The notes below the pieces were generated by a model. The model saw only the letters and a program-made list of their open reading frames with translations. It searched no databases and was not told the DNA's origin. A program made the position numbers and the translations under genes. From assembly GCF_000696385.1 (NCBI RefSeq), contig NZ_JJMN01000045.1, positions 248,001 to 312,000 on the forward strand: DNA of 64,000 nucleotides. Reading direction: 5' to 3'. Positions 40,627-51,236 of this stretch are shown here, piece after piece. The number at the start of each line of letters is the position of its first letter. The first letter of the stretch is position 1. This DNA is from Vibrio metoecus (GTDB lineage: Bacteria; Pseudomonadota; Gammaproteobacteria; Enterobacterales; Vibrionaceae).

Positions 40627-41582
40627 GTTTCCTCAGTAATAAATTGGTTAAACCATTGCAGCAGCAGCAACTCTGAATTCAATCCTGTAAATTGACTCAA
40701 CTGTTCCTTCAATGCTTCAAGAGCGGCGGTCTGTGCGTAAAGTTTATGATAGTGAAAACGGTTTGCTAGTAAGGCACTAGCGGGGGTGAAATACGCTTCC
40801 TGCACCCCAAATTGGATTTTCTGAGCATCGGTCAGCACACACCAAATCCAATCTAGATGGTTCATTAAATCGGCATCAATAAGAGAGATACACTTGAGTT
40901 GGGCACTCATGTCTCCCGCGACTGCGGCAACCAATTGTGATTCAATCTCACGGTATTTCTCCACTCCCCCCTCAAGCATAAACGCACGAGCCTTGAGGGG
41001 CGAATCGGCACAAAGATGGAGAGCATAAGCCGGCGCTGTAATGCCTTGCTCTTGTAACCATGCCAATACCAATTGCGTGGATGGCGCGGTAACCATGAGC
41101 TTTTGGCAACGACTCACAATCGTTGGTAGCAAATGATGCACGTGTGCGGTAACTAAAATGAATACACAGTCAGCAGCGGGCTCTTCAAGAGTTTTCAATA
41201 GCGCATTCGCTGCCGATTCATTCATCGCATCCGCTGGATTAATCACGATCAAACGATAACCAGACAGTTGTGATGACTCTTGGGCAATTCGATTTATATG
41301 ACGAATTTGATCGACGGTAATCGACTTGCCCACTTTTTCAGGGGCAATGATATGAAAGTCCGGATGATGACCAGCTTGCATCAACCCACAGCTATGGCAA
41401 AAACCGCATGGTTCATTTTGGCGACTCGTGCACATTAAAGTGCGAGCCATATAGTCCACTAAGTTTTCAACCCCAGAACCTTCAGTCGCTTGAATTAAAG
41501 TCGCCGCCGATAACTTTTCTGCCATCAGTCTAGCTTGCCAGGGTTGCCAAACTGGCACTAACCAAGGGTAAAGCGCACTCAT
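40617..41582 (-). CDS. holB: DNA polymerase III subunit delta', HolB
   Basis: Clamp-loader stator subunit. The 321-residue protein shows the delta' features: YPWLVPVWQPWQARL at the start, the zinc-binding cysteines (LMCTSRQ, CGFCHSCGLMQAGHHPDFHI), VDQIRHINR, ADAMNESAANALLKTLEEP and SRCQ sensor-1 region. It lacks a proper Walker A, as expected. ATG 41582 follows the tmk stop by one base and is weakly marked; TTG 41597 is possible. It is part of the tmk-holB-tatD run. Confidence 0.9.
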   Translation of the reverse strand: MSALYPWLVPVWQPWQARLMAEKLSAATLIQATEGSGVENLVDYMARTLMCTSRQNEPCGFCHSCGLMQAGHHPDFHIIAPEKVGKSITVDQIRHINRIAQESSQLSGYRLIVINPADAMNESAANALLKTLEEPAADCVFILVTAHVHHLLPTIVSRCQKLMVTAPSTQLVLAWLQEQGITAPAYALHLCADSPLKARAFMLEGGVEKYREIESQLVAAVAGDMSAQLKCISLIDADLMNHLDWIWCVLTDAQKIQFGVQEAYFTPASALLANRFHYHKLYAQTAALEALKEQLSQFTGLNSELLLLQWFNQFITEETCL

Positions 41583-41583
41583 A

Positions 41584-42222
41584 CTAGTCACAAGCAACCA
41601 AACTTAGCCACGTGATGAGAGCATGGCGAATATCGGTTGCCACTTGTTCAACAGACTGCGCCGCATTAATTAGCACGACTGAATCATCCTCTTCCGCCAA
41701 TTCTAGATAGCGTTGACGAGCACGCTCAAAAAAGCTGATGTCCATCTTTTCAATACGATCCAGCTCACCACGGCCACGAGCACGCTCCAACCCTAGCTTA
41801 GGATCAATGTCCAAGTACAACGTCAGATCGGGTTTAAAATTGCCTAGAGCAGTCTGCTTAAGGCTAAGCATGGTACTGGGAGCAATCTGTCTACCTCCAC
41901 CTTGGTATGCCTGAGAAGACATATCATGGCGATCACCAACTACCCATTGCCCTTTTGCTAACGCCGGCTTGATCACGTTCTCAACTAACTGCACGCGCGC
42001 AGCATAAACCAGGAGTAGCTCTGTGATGTCTTTTAGCTCTTCACCCGGATGGTCTTCTTTTACTAAAGTGCGCAGCTTTTCAGCCAATACCGTGCCGCCT
42101 GGCTCACGTGTACGAGTGATTTGCTCAATACCATGTTGATGTAAGGTTTCAACGACGACTTGAATAGCGGTACTTTTTCCTGCCCCTTCAAGCCCTTCAA
42201 TTACGATAAATTTTGCGTTCAT
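41584..42222 (-). CDS. tmk: Thymidylate kinase
   Basis: Phosphorylates dTMP to dTDP. The 212-residue protein has the P-loop [13 protein letters not shown] near residue 8, the TREPGGT motif (DR[E]-type loop for dTMP), [16 protein letters not shown] and a lid with [14 protein letters not shown], the arginine-rich lid of the E. coli type. It starts with ATG 42222, 20 bases after mltG ends. Confidence 0.95.
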   Translation of the reverse strand: MNAKFIVIEGLEGAGKSTAIQVVVETLHQHGIEQITRTREPGGTVLAEKLRTLVKEDHPGEELKDITELLLVYAARVQLVENVIKPALAKGQWVVGDRHDMSSQAYQGGGRQIAPSTMLSLKQTALGNFKPDLTLYLDIDPKLGLERARGRGELDRIEKMDISFFERARQRYLELAEEDDSVVLINAAQSVEQVATDIRHALITWLSLVACD

Positions 42223-42241
42223 TGTTTCGTTCTAAGTTTTT

Positions 42242-43237
42242 TTAAGTATAAGCCCGCACGGCGCGATTGTGATCCGCTAACGATTTCGAAAAGGTGTGGC
42301 CACCTTCTCCGCTCGCCACAAAATAGAGGTAATTGCTTTGCTCTGGGTTGAGCGCCGCATATATCGACGCTTCACCAGGCATAGCAATCGGTGTCGGGGG
42401 TAAGCCGCTAATCACATAAGTGTTGTAGGGTGTACGCGCACGTAAATCTTTTTTACGGATATTGCCATCGTACATTTCTCCCATCCCGTAGATCACTGTA
42501 GGGTCCGTTTGTAGCCGCATTCGTTTGTTCAAACGGTTGATAAAGACAGCGGCAATACGTTCACGCTCTTCCGCTATCGAGGTCTCTTTTTCGATGATCG
42601 AGGCCAATATCAAGGCTTCATAAGGGGTTTGGATTGGCAAACCCTCTTGGCGGTGTTCCCAGGTTACTTGTAGAAACTTTTCCAATTTTTGATTGGCTCG
42701 TTTCAGGATCTCGACATCGCTTGTGCCTTTAGTGAAATGATACGTTTCAGCTAGAAATAACCCTTCTAGCTTCTCTTGTTCAAGCCCTAAAACTTTAGCG
42801 ATTTCAACTTCAGACAGCCCAGTCAGCTGTTTTTCAATATTTTCGTTATTTTCAATAATGGTTCGCCACTCTTGAAAACGACTACCTTCGACGAAAGTAA
42901 TTGAAAATTGATGTTCTTTACCTGAAACCAGTAAAGCAAGAGCTTGTTCTAAGCTCATTTCGGGTAGCAGTTTATAAGTCCCCGCCTTAATCTTGGACAG
43001 TTCAGGATGGAAACGACGCACCCAGTCAGCCACAAAACTGCCTTTAATCCATTCTTGTTCCGTCAAAACGATAAGTTCACGACTTAGGCTTGTACCTGGG
43101 GCAATCGTGACAAGCTGCGCCTGCTCAATCCCTAGTGGTTGAGCAAGGTACTTATCCATCTGATTGACAAAATAAAAATAGCCACCTGCAATAACACAGA
43201 TCAGGGCAACAAAAACCAATACCAGCTTTTTAATCAC
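42242..43237 (-). CDS. mltG: Endolytic murein transglycosylase MltG
   Basis: Inner-membrane lytic transglycosylase that cuts nascent glycan strands and sets their length. The 331-residue protein has an N-terminal membrane helix ([20 protein letters not shown]), a LysM-like region near residues 45-120 and the YceG catalytic domain with [16 protein letters not shown] (catalytic Glu), [21 protein letters not shown] and [19 protein letters not shown]. The start is GTG 43237, which overlaps the pabC stop as GTGA, so the two are coupled. Confidence 0.93.
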   Translation of the reverse strand: MIKKLVLVFVALICVIAGGYFYFVNQMDKYLAQPLGIEQAQLVTIAPGTSLSRELIVLTEQEWIKGSFVADWVRRFHPELSKIKAGTYKLLPEMSLEQALALLVSGKEHQFSITFVEGSRFQEWRTIIENNENIEKQLTGLSEVEIAKVLGLEQEKLEGLFLAETYHFTKGTSDVEILKRANQKLEKFLQVTWEHRQEGLPIQTPYEALILASIIEKETSIAEERERIAAVFINRLNKRMRLQTDPTVIYGMGEMYDGNIRKKDLRARTPYNTYVISGLPPTPIAMPGEASIYAALNPEQSNYLYFVASGEGGHTFSKSLADHNRAVRAYT

Positions 43238-44037
43238 GAATTACTACTCTCCTGAATTCGTCGCGTCATACTACCTATCGTATATTGCTGTTCACCAATT
43301 TGCTTTACTGGAGCAACTTCAAGCAGCGCATTGGTGATGAAAACTTCATCCGCAGCCAGCAAAGACGCAAGCTCGAACTCATCAATTACCACAGGCCATC
43401 CTAAACGTTTTGCTATTTCCATCACGCGTCGTCGCGCGATGCCTGCGACTCCTGCATTTTTTAAACAAGGTGTAAAAACACTACCATTTTTACACCAAAA
43501 TACGTTGGCGGCGGTTGTTTCAATCACCCTATCTTGAAGATCGAGACAAATACCATCATCGAATCCAGCCAGTTCCATCTCACGCTTAAGTAAAACCTGC
43601 TCAAGTCGATTATTGTGTTTATGACCCGCTAGCATAGGATTCAATCCCATACGTTGTTCACAAATTCCTAATGCCACCCCAGCCTGGCGCCACTGTTCAT
43701 AATGCGCCGGAAAAGCAAAGGCGCTAATAGTAACACTGCTTTCGCTGACTTGAGTAGGGCTATAACCACGACCACCAGCCCCTCGGCTAATGTGTATTTT
43801 GAGCCCCGCTTTGGCATCAGGCAGAACCATAGCCTGCAGACCTTCTTGCACTAAAATCCAATCAGGTTGAGTGATATGTAACGCATCGAGGCAGACTTGT
43901 AATCGTAGCTGGTGCAGCGGCCAGTGCTGAACTTGCCCGTACTGGGTCAAAATAGTGGTGAAACCGCCATCACCATATTGAAAAGATCGATCATTAATCG
44001 GCACCTGATTGAGCCGCTTACCGTTAACCCAGTACAT
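43234..44037 (-). CDS. pabC: Aminodeoxychorismate lyase PabC
   Basis: PLP enzyme (fold type IV) that releases p-aminobenzoate from aminodeoxychorismate for folate synthesis. The 267-residue protein has [40 protein letters not shown] with the PLP lysine, and [12 protein letters not shown] 44037 has GGAG eight bases ahead and matches the family. A terminator-like hairpin at 44052-44086 separates it from fabF, so it may depend on read-through or its own promoter. Confidence 0.92.
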   Translation of the reverse strand: MYWVNGKRLNQVPINDRSFQYGDGGFTTILTQYGQVQHWPLHQLRLQVCLDALHITQPDWILVQEGLQAMVLPDAKAGLKIHISRGAGGRGYSPTQVSESSVTISAFAFPAHYEQWRQAGVALGICEQRMGLNPMLAGHKHNNRLEQVLLKREMELAGFDDGICLDLQDRVIETTAANVFWCKNGSVFTPCLKNAGVAGIARRRVMEIAKRLGWPVVIDEFELASLLAADEVFITNALLEVAPVKQIGEQQYTIGSMTRRIQESSNS

Positions 44038-44051
44038 GATCTCACTCCATA

Positions 44052-44086
44052 AAAAGAAACGGCTCAATGCTATGCATCAAGCCGTC
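44052..44086 (-). terminator. Terminator between fabF and pabC
   Basis: ACGGCT and AGCCGT with a second pairing AATGC/GCAT(C) form an imperfect stem of about 12 bp. On the minus strand TTTCTTTTTA follows. Confidence 0.7.
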
Positions 44087-44114
44087 TGAACTCAAGTAAA
44101 GACTGATGAAGTTT

Positions 44115-45359
44115 TTACATGCGTTTGAAAATCAAGCTACCGTTAGTACCGCCAAAGCCGAATGAATTACACATGGCGTATTCCATGTTCTCAACTTTGC
44201 GTGCTACATGAGGTACCAAATCCACACCCAAATCTTCTTCTGGATTATCCAAATTGATCGTAGGAGGGACGATTTGGTCAACCAAAGACATCACGGTAAT
44301 GATCGCTTCAGCAGAACCTGCCGCACCTAACAAATGGCCCGTCATCGACTTAGTCGATGAAATCAGCACTTGTTTAGTACCTGCTTCACCCAAAGCACGC
44401 TTAATGCCTTTGACTTCAGCAACATCCCCCGCAGGTGTCGAAGTGCCGTGTGCATTAACATAGCCGATTTGCTCACCCGTCACGCCGGCATCACGCATTG
44501 CAGCTTCCATCGCCAACGCGCCGCCAGAACCATCTTCACTTGGTGACGTCATGTGATACGCATCACCCGACATACCAAAGCCGACAACTTCAGCGTAGAT
44601 TTTCGCACCACGTGCTTTCGCGTGTTCATACTCTTCGAGTACCATCACACCAGCACCGTCACCCAGAACAAAACCATCACGGTCTTTATCCCAAGGACGA
44701 GACGCTTTTTGTGGCTCATCGTTACGAGTTGACAGTGCTTTTGCCGCACCAAAGCCAGCCATACCCAGTGGTGTCGATGCTTTTTCCGCACCACCCGCCA
44801 CCATAGCATCTGCATCACCGTAAGCAATCATGCGAGCTGCATGGCCGATGTTATGCAAGCCTGTGGTACACGCCGTTGAGATCGCAATGTTTGGACCACG
44901 TAGACCACGCATGATAGACAGGTTACCCGCAATCATATTCACAATGGTCGATGGTACGAAGAAAGGGCTAACCTTACGTGGGCCTTTCTCCATTAACGCT
45001 TGATGTCCGGTTTCAATCAGCTCAAGGCCACCGATACCAGAACCAATGGCTACACCAATGCGTGCAGCATTTTCTTCATTAACTTCTAGGCCTGAATCTT
45101 CCAAAGCCTGAATACCCGCAGCAATACCATACTGGATAAACAAATCCATTTTGCGGGCATCTTTTTTTGACATGTACTGCTCGCAGTCAAAACCTTTTAC
45201 TAGGCCTGCGAAACGAGTAGAAAAATTGGTAGTGTCGAAGTGCTCAATATTGACGATGCCGCTTTGGCCTGCCAACAAGGCTTTCCAAGATGACTCTACA
45301 GTGTTGCCTACCGGTGACAACATACCCATGCCAGTGACAACAACGCGACGCTTGGACAC
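44115..45359 (-). CDS. fabF: Beta-ketoacyl-ACP synthase II FabF
   Basis: Condensing enzyme for chain elongation, including the temperature-dependent step to cis-vaccenate. The 414-residue protein has the catalytic cysteine in [13 protein letters not shown] near residue 164, the two histidines in [11 protein letters not shown] and [11 protein letters not shown], and [12 protein letters not shown] at the end. The start is GTG 45359 with CGGAGAA well placed. It lies downstream of acpP with a terminator between, a layout that lets acpP be made in excess. Confidence 0.96.
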   Translation of the reverse strand: MSKRRVVVTGMGMLSPVGNTVESSWKALLAGQSGIVNIEHFDTTNFSTRFAGLVKGFDCEQYMSKKDARKMDLFIQYGIAAGIQALEDSGLEVNEENAARIGVAIGSGIGGLELIETGHQALMEKGPRKVSPFFVPSTIVNMIAGNLSIMRGLRGPNIAISTACTTGLHNIGHAARMIAYGDADAMVAGGAEKASTPLGMAGFGAAKALSTRNDEPQKASRPWDKDRDGFVLGDGAGVMVLEEYEHAKARGAKIYAEVVGFGMSGDAYHMTSPSEDGSGGALAMEAAMRDAGVTGEQIGYVNAHGTSTPAGDVAEVKGIKRALGEAGTKQVLISSTKSMTGHLLGAAGSAEAIITVMSLVDQIVPPTINLDNPEEDLGVDLVPHVARKVENMEYAMCNSFGFGGTNGSLIFKRM

Positions 45360-45408
45360 GATAATATTCTCCGGAATTGAAATTGAAATGAGAGAGGTTT
45401 GAGAGCTT

Positions 45409-45439
45409 ATAAAAATTCAGGCGGCCAGTGAGCCGCCTG
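45409..45439 (-). terminator. Intrinsic terminator between acpP and fabF
   Basis: CAGGCGGC and GCCGCCTG (45418-45425 and 45432-45439) form an 8-bp GC-rich stem. On the minus strand AATTTTTAT follows. It should give partial termination after acpP. Confidence 0.78.
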
Positions 45440-45447
45440 AGGAGAGA

Positions 45448-45684
45448 TTACTGAGCGTTGCTGGTTACGTAATCGATCGCAGCTTGAACAGTAGTGATTT
45501 TCTCTGCTTCTTCATCAGGAATCTCAGTATCGAATTCCTCTTCCAGAGCCATTACTAGCTCAACAGTGTCAAGAGAATCAGCACCCAGGTCTTCAACGAA
45601 AGAAGATTCATTCTTTACTTCTGCTTCGTCTACACCTAGCTGTTCAACAATGATTTTCTTTACGCGTTCTTCGATGTTGCTCAT
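45448..45684 (-). CDS. acpP: Acyl carrier protein AcpP
   Basis: Carries growing acyl chains on a 4'-phosphopantetheine attached to serine. The 78-residue acidic protein starts [18 protein letters not shown] and has the modification site [10 protein letters not shown] (Ser37). ATG 45684 was chosen because it matches the invariant family start; the 32 residues before it in frame are not ACP. It is flanked by fabG and fabF in the usual order. Confidence 0.98.
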   Translation of the reverse strand: MSNIEERVKKIIVEQLGVDEAEVKNESSFVEDLGADSLDTVELVMALEEEFDTEIPDEEAEKITTVQAAIDYVTSNAQ

Positions 45685-45916
45685 TTTTTCTTTTCCTTTA
45701 CAGATTTCGCCTAATGCGATGATTCCGTAGTTTATTCGAACTAGGGAAAGTTGCAAGCGTGAGGTTTCTGGTCTAACCACAAATTAGGCGATTTTAACCG
45801 AAATTCACACCATTTTTGATATAAATCATGCATAAACATTGTGCATGCTACCAACATTTTTCACACAAATTTGCCTCATTTCTCACCGAATAGATAAGAT
45901 TTACGAGGCAAAAAAG

Positions 45917-46664
45917 TTAGATCATGTACATACCACCGTTCACATGCAGTGTTTCACCGGTGATGTATGCCGCTTCTGGTGATGCTAGGAAAGCAACTGC
46001 AGACGCAATTTCACGAGGGTCCCCCAGTCGACCTGCTGGAACCTGCGCTAGTGTAGCAGTACGTTGGTCGTCAGTTCAGTGCTTTTGTCATATCAGTTTC
46101 GATAAAACCTGGTGCAACTGTGTTGACGGTCACACCACGCGATGCAACTTCACGCGCCATTGACTTTGTAAAGCCAATTACGCCCGCTTTTGCTGCCGCG
46201 TAGTTGGCTTGACCTGCGTTACCCATGGTGCCAACAACAGAGCCAACGTTGATGATACGGCCGTGGCGTTTTTTCATCATGCCACGTAGCACAGCTTTGG
46301 ACAGACGGAAAATAGAAGTCAGATTGGTTTCCATGATGTCTGACCATTCTTCTTCTTTCATGCGCATCAGCAGGTTATCGCGAGTGATACCGGCGTTGTT
46401 CACCAGAATATCCACGCCGCCAAACTCATCGGTAATCGCTTTCAGAACCGTTTCAATCGACTCAGGATTGGTCACATTCAAGGCCATGCCTTTGCCATTG
46501 TCACCCAAGTAGTCACTGATCGCTTGCGCACCGCTTTCGCTGGTTGCCGTACCAATCACTTTGGCACCACGTTCAGCTAACAGTTCAGCAATCGCTTTAC
46601 CAATGCCGCGGCTTGCGCCAGTCACAAGAGCAACTTTGCCCTCTAGATTCATGAATTGACTCAT
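45917..46664 (-). pseudogene. fabG: 3-oxoacyl-ACP reductase FabG, frameshifted by one extra base
   Basis: NADPH-dependent ketoreductase of fatty-acid elongation. The first frame carries the SDR signatures VTGASRGIGKAIAE, NNAGITRD and the catalytic YAAAK, then stops after DMTKALN. The next frame continues [18 protein letters not shown] and ends NGGMYMI with TAA at 45917. The coding strand reads AACTGACGAC at 46069-46079, where AACGACGAC would read through, so one extra T causes the stop. Corrected length 248. fabG is essential in bacteria tested, so this is most likely a sequence error. ATG 46664 has AGGA upstream. Confidence 0.92.
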
Positions 46665-46679
46665 GTTTTTTTCCTGTTG

Positions 46680-47603
46680 TTATTTCACCGCATCCAAAGA
46701 AGCCACATCATTTACCGCGGCACCTTCAAGGGTTTTTACAATACGTTTTGTTAGACCAGTCAATACTTTACCCGGCCCCATTTCAATCAGCTTTTCGACA
46801 GCTTGCGCGCTCATTTGTTCAACACACTCAGTCCAACGAACTGGGCTGTAGAGTTGACGAATCAACGCATCTTTAATTTTTGCCGGATCCGTTTCAGCCG
46901 CGACATCAACGTTATTGATGACTGGAATTTGTGGTGCATTGAATTCAAGCTCTGCTAAAGTTTTTGCCAATTCATCGGCAGCAGGCTTCATCAACGCGCA
47001 GTGTGATGGTACGGAAACTGGCAGAGGCAGAGCACGTTTTGCTCCCGCTTCTTTACACAGAACACCAGCACGTTCAACCGCGTCTTTTTGACCTGCGATA
47101 ACCACTTGGCCTGGCGAGTTAAAGTTTACGGGAGAAACCACTTCACCTTGCGCCGCATCTGCACATGCTTTGGCAATCGCGTCATCTTCTAGACCAATGA
47201 TCGCGTACATTGCGCCCGTGCCTGCTGGCACAGCTTGTTGCATCAATTGACCACGCAGCTCAACTAGCTTGATCGCTTGTTTAAAATCGATCACGTCAGC
47301 ACACACTAATGCTGAATACTCACCCAAGCTGTGACCGGCTAAAACCGCAGGCTGCTCAAGGCCCAGCTGCTGCCATACACGCCAAATCGCTACTGATGCC
47401 GCTAGCAAAGCCGGTTGAGTACGGAAGGTTTGGTTAAGATCTTCCACTGGACCATCTTGAACCAATGCCCACAGATCGTAACCAAGCACTTCTGAAGCCT
47501 CGGCGAATGTGTGTTTTACAACGTCATACTGCTCGGCAAGGTCAGCCAGCATACCTACTGCTTGCGAGCCCTGACCTGGAAATACGATAGCAAACTTACT
47601 CAT
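46680..47603 (-). CDS. fabD: Malonyl-CoA--ACP transacylase FabD
   Basis: Transfers malonyl from CoA to ACP. The 307-residue protein has FPGQGSQAVGML at residue 8, the nucleophile serine in LAGHSLGEYSALVC (Ser near 92), the acyl-binding arginine in IKLVELRGQLMQQAV and the catalytic histidine in SVPSHCALM. ATG 47603 has AAGGAAAG five bases ahead; the 47618 start would sit on that ribosome site. Within the plsX-fabHDG-acpP-fabF run. Confidence 0.96.
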   Translation of the reverse strand: MSKFAIVFPGQGSQAVGMLADLAEQYDVVKHTFAEASEVLGYDLWALVQDGPVEDLNQTFRTQPALLAASVAIWRVWQQLGLEQPAVLAGHSLGEYSALVCADVIDFKQAIKLVELRGQLMQQAVPAGTGAMYAIIGLEDDAIAKACADAAQGEVVSPVNFNSPGQVVIAGQKDAVERAGVLCKEAGAKRALPLPVSVPSHCALMKPAADELAKTLAELEFNAPQIPVINNVDVAAETDPAKIKDALIRQLYSPVRWTECVEQMSAQAVEKLIEMGPGKVLTGLTKRIVKTLEGAAVNDVASLDAVK

Positions 47604-47672
47604 CAATCTTTCCTTCATCTAAGAATGGATAAGGAGTCCAAAGACCCCTTAAAGTCAAAATTCATTGTGCGT

Positions 47673-48624
47673 TTAGAATTTCACCAGAGCAGAGCCCCAC
47701 GTGAAACCGCCACCAAAGGCTTCGAGCAGTAGCATCTGCCCACGCTGGATACGACCATCGCGTACCGCTTCATCCAACGCTGTTGGAACGGTCGCCGCCG
47801 AGGTATTGCCGTGACGATCTAAGGTAATCACCACCTGATCCAACGACATCGACAGTTTTTTTCGCTGTCGCAGAAATAATTCGATAGTTGGCTTGATGCG
47901 GTACCAGCCAATCGAGCTCAGATTTGTGCATATTGTTGGCTTCTAATGTATCAACAACCAACTTCGACAACTGAGTCACCGCAACTTTAAAGACTTCATT
48001 GCCTGCCATGTGTAGCCACTTATCACTGTCACCACCACGAACTGGCACTTCAAGACTGAGTAAGTCACCATACTCACCATCCGCATGAATGTGAGTAGAA
48101 AGAATGCCCGGCTCATTGCTTGCACCAATCACTACCGCGCCAGCACCATCACCAAACAAGATAATGGTTGAACGATCCGTAGGATCACAAGACTTCGATA
48201 GTGCATCGGAGCCAATCACGAGAATATTTTTGCAAACACCTGATTTTACATGCTGATCCGCAATCGATAAGGCATACATAAAACCAGAACAAGCGGCAGC
48301 TAAATCAAACGCAGGACAACCTTTAATCCCCAGCTTACCTTGCACTTGGCAGGCCGCTGACGGGAAAGTGTGGCTTGCACTGGTCGTGGCCACAATAATC
48401 ATGTCGATGTCGTTTTTATCGATTCCCGCCATTTCTATGGCATTTTGTGCGGCATAGAAGGCCATATCGGCAACAGTTTCATTCTCAGCAGCAATGCGAC
48501 GCTCGCGAATACCAGTACGAGCGACAATCCACTCATCACTGGTCTCTACCATTTTCTCTAAGTCTGCGTTAGTACGCACCTGAGATGGCAGGTAGCTGCC
48601 AGTACCTAAAATTTTGCTATACAT
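47673..48624 (-). pseudogene. fabH: Beta-ketoacyl-ACP synthase III FabH, frameshifted in a poly-A run
   Basis: Starts fatty-acid synthesis by condensing acetyl-CoA with malonyl-ACP. Residues 1-255 read well: [20 protein letters not shown], the catalytic cysteine in [11 protein letters not shown] (Cys near 112) and the histidine in [18 protein letters not shown]. The raw frame then ends DRSNSVG. The coding strand has seven A after GCG at 47856-47862; six would give [27 protein letters not shown] through to GSALVKF and a 316-residue protein with the catalytic Asn. One extra A is the simplest cause. Confidence 0.92.
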
Positions 48625-48629
48625 GAAGA

Positions 48630-49657
48630 CTAATAATGCCTCTCGAGTAAAACCGCTTCCAAACGATCGCTTATACGGCTGGGTACTTGTCGTTTCACCT
48701 CATGTACCGCTTCAGAAATCGCATTCACGACAGCGGATACATCAGCACTTCCATGACTCTTAATGACAATGCCGCGCAATCCTAGCAAACTTGCGCCGTT
48801 ATACTGGTCGGGGTTCTAGGGTTTTTAATTCAGTAAAAAGCTACAGAAAACAGTTTTCTTGCTATCCAACCCTTTATGGATGAGCCTAAAAGTGACTTTT
48901 TTAACTTATCGATAAAGAGTTGCGCCGTTCCTTCACACGCTTTAAGGCAAACATTTCCGACAAAGCCATCGCACACTATCACATCTGCCGCATCGGTTAA
49001 CAGCTGATTACCCTCAATGTAACCAATGAAATTGATCGCTTGAGTTTGAGTCAGCATTTCTGCACAACGCTTAACCAGATCGTTACCTTTAATCTCCTCC
49101 GCGCCAATGTTTAAAATCGCAACACGTGGAGCTTGCTGCAAATGCTGCTCAGCGAGCGCGGCACCCATCACGGCAAATTGAAATAGAGAGTCGGCATCAC
49201 TTGAGACATTGGCCCCTAAATCAAGCATCCAGGTTTTGCGACCGGATACGGTGGGCAATGCTGAAACCAGCGCGGGACGATCAATACCCGGAAGAAGTTT
49301 GAGACGAAAACGCGATAGCGCCATCAGCGCACCGGTATTTCCACCACTGACACACGCATCCGCTTGATTATCAGCAACGAGATCTATCGCAATACCCATA
49401 GAGCTACCAGCACTGTGACGCAGCGCGAGCGAGGGTTTTTCGGAGTTGGAGATGACACGGTCACTGTGCTCAATACTTAAACGAGTATTGGGTGAGTAAC
49501 CTAGGAGAGAGAGTTGTTGAGCAATCTGATGACGATCACCCACTAAGATCACTTTTAGCTCTGGGAAATGTGACAGTGCCTGCACGGCGGCAGGCACTGT
49601 AACGCGTGGACCGAAATCCCCGCCCATTGCATCAAGTGCAACGGTTAAATTTTGCAA
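48630..49657 (-). pseudogene. plsX: Phosphate acyltransferase PlsX, two single-base frameshifts
   Basis: Makes acyl-phosphate from acyl-ACP for glycerolipid synthesis. The first 264 residues read well: LTVALDAMGGDFGPRVTVP, CVSGGNTGALMALS and LDLGANVSSDADSLFQFAVMG. The frame then breaks after KLFSVAFY. Removing one T (about 48833) and one A (about 48823) gives [21 protein letters not shown] and continues to ERHY with TAG 48630-48632. Corrected length is 341. The start is TTG 49657: an in-frame stop lies just upstream and AAGG is placed six to seven bases ahead. It ends five bases before the fabH ATG. Confidence 0.9.
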
Positions 49658-49666
49658 AGGTCAACC

Positions 49667-49837
49667 TTACTTGTTGATAACCTTTTTACCACGGTAGTAA
49701 CCTTCAGCGGTTACGTTGTGGCGCAGGTGAGTTTCACCTGAAGTTGCGTCTACAGATAGCGCTGCAGCAGTTAGCGCATCGTGTGAACGACGCATGCCAC
49801 GTCTTGAACGTGTTTTACGGTTTTGTTGTACGGCCAT
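49667..49837 (-). CDS. rpmF: 50S ribosomal protein L32
   Basis: Small ribosomal protein of 56 residues, read directly from the minus strand: [19 protein letters not shown] at the start, the middle [19 protein letters not shown] and the end INK. It matches the gammaproteobacterial L32 without zinc cysteines. GGAG-like GTAGGGTCC precedes the ATG at 49837. It sits between yceD and plsX exactly as in E. coli, tying ribosome synthesis to lipid synthesis. Confidence 0.96.
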   Translation of the reverse strand: MAVQQNRKTRSRRGMRRSHDALTAAALSVDATSGETHLRHNVTAEGYYRGKKVINK

Positions 49838-49871
49838 GGACCCTACTCCTATGTTAAGAATGCTTAGCGAA

Positions 49872-50396
49872 TTACTTCTTCAAGCTTTTTAAAACATCGA
49901 ATGGATTCGGCTTCTCTTCCAAAACTTCTTCCGGAAGTTCACCAAATACCAAATTGTCTGAATCAACGCTACAATCCGCTTCGTCGTGCATTGCTACTTG
50001 AGGCAAATTTAAGATGAACTCGTCTTCAACTAACTGAACTAGGTCAACCTCGCCAAACTCGTTTAGATCTACCAAATCATACTCGTCTGGGGCGTCTTCT
50101 TCACTTTTACGACCTAAATAAGGGGTATAAGTAAATTCAACTTCGCACTCGTGTGCGAAAACCTCGTTACAGCGCTGACACTCTAAATCAACTTCGATGT
50201 TAGCTTTACCAGAGATAACAACCAGTTGCTGTTCATCAATCTCAAATGACAATGAAACTTCAGCGTCGCGTTTAACGCCTGCGACTGACTCCTCTAAGCG
50301 CTTGAATAAATTAACTTGGATGATGCCATCAAAGTCTAATCTTTTCTGAGCGGCCTTAGCCGGATCAACCGTTCGCGGTATTTTTACCTTTTGCAT
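49872..50396 (-). CDS. yceD: YceD-family (DUF177) 23S rRNA accumulation protein
   Basis: A 174-residue cytoplasmic protein needed in plants and E. coli for normal 23S rRNA levels (family knowledge); the mechanism is not settled. It has [19 protein letters not shown] at the start, a zinc-finger-like pair ([11 protein letters not shown]) and an acidic tail with [11 protein letters not shown]. It is the first gene of the block to the left, so the promoter of yceD-rpmF-plsX-fab is likely at 50400-50540. Confidence 0.92.
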   Translation of the reverse strand: MQKVKIPRTVDPAKAAQKRLDFDGIIQVNLFKRLEESVAGVKRDAEVSLSFEIDEQQLVVISGKANIEVDLECQRCNEVFAHECEVEFTYTPYLGRKSEEDAPDEYDLVDLNEFGEVDLVQLVEDEFILNLPQVAMHDEADCSVDSDNLVFGELPEEVLEEKPNPFDVLKSLKK

Positions 50397-50546
50397 AGGG
50401 CGCGAATATTATCTTCCAAAACAGATTTAGTCAAAGAAAAAGGCAAAAAAACTTTGGTTTTTTTTCCCTTTCCTACAGAGAGCATTATGAACAGCGCATT
50501 AGGATACGTTATGCTGCTGTCAAACACGCGATGATTGTAAAGTAAA

Positions 50547-51128
50547 ATGCAAAATTACCAACTAGTTTTAGCTTCCACTTCCCCATTTCGCCAACAAATT
50601 CTGGCGAAATTGAAGTTACCTTTTATCACCGCTAAGCCAGATTGCGACGAAACCCCGTTAATCGGTGAATCCCCAGAACATTTGGTGATGCGCTTAGCCG
50701 AAAACAAAGCGCGTAGCTGCTTTTTAGCAGAGCCAAGTTTAGTAATTGGTTCCGATCAAGTCTGCATGATCGACAACGACATCATTGGTAAACCATTAAC
50801 CGTAGAAAAAGCGGTTGAACAACTTTTACGCCAAAGTGGCAAGGCCATTACTTTTTATACAGGTTTAGCGCTTTTTAACAATCAAACTCAGCAAACCCAT
50901 GTCGTATACGACACCTTCACTGTACATTTTCGAGTTTTATCAGAAGACATGGCACGACGCTATGTGGAAGCAGAACAGCCACTGCACTGCGCGGGCAGTT
51001 TTAAAAGTGAGGGATTAGGTATCGCACTGTTTGAACGCTTAGAAGGTGATGACCCCAATTCGCTCATCGGCTTACCCCTGATTAAGCTCATTCAGTTGTT
51101 AGAAAATGAAGGGCTCAATGTCATTTGA
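50547..51128 (+). CDS. yceF: Maf-family m7GTP pyrophosphatase YceF
   Basis: House-cleaning nucleotide pyrophosphatase; the YceF subgroup prefers 7-methyl-GTP. The 193-residue protein has the Maf start [55 protein letters not shown] and [24 protein letters not shown]. The catalytic Asp lies in GSDQV. It is divergent from yceD, as in E. coli. Confidence 0.93.
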   Translation: MQNYQLVLASTSPFRQQILAKLKLPFITAKPDCDETPLIGESPEHLVMRLAENKARSCFLAEPSLVIGSDQVCMIDNDIIGKPLTVEKAVEQLLRQSGKAITFYTGLALFNNQTQQTHVVYDTFTVHFRVLSEDMARRYVEAEQPLHCAGSFKSEGLGIALFERLEGDDPNSLIGLPLIKLIQLLENEGLNVI

Positions 51129-51185
51129 CTTTAGCGTTGGCATTGCACAACGGACACCGCAAGGTTTTATCAACGAAAAACTAAC

Positions 51186-51213
51186 AGAAAAGGGCGAATT
51201 ATCGTCCCTTTTC
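51186..51213. terminator. Terminator between yceF and rluC
   Basis: AGAAAAGGGCGA and TCGTCCCTTTTCT pair with one mismatch around ATTA. A and T runs on both sides allow use by both convergent genes. Confidence 0.78.
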
Positions 51214-51236
51214 TTGTTTAGACATCCGGTTTACGG

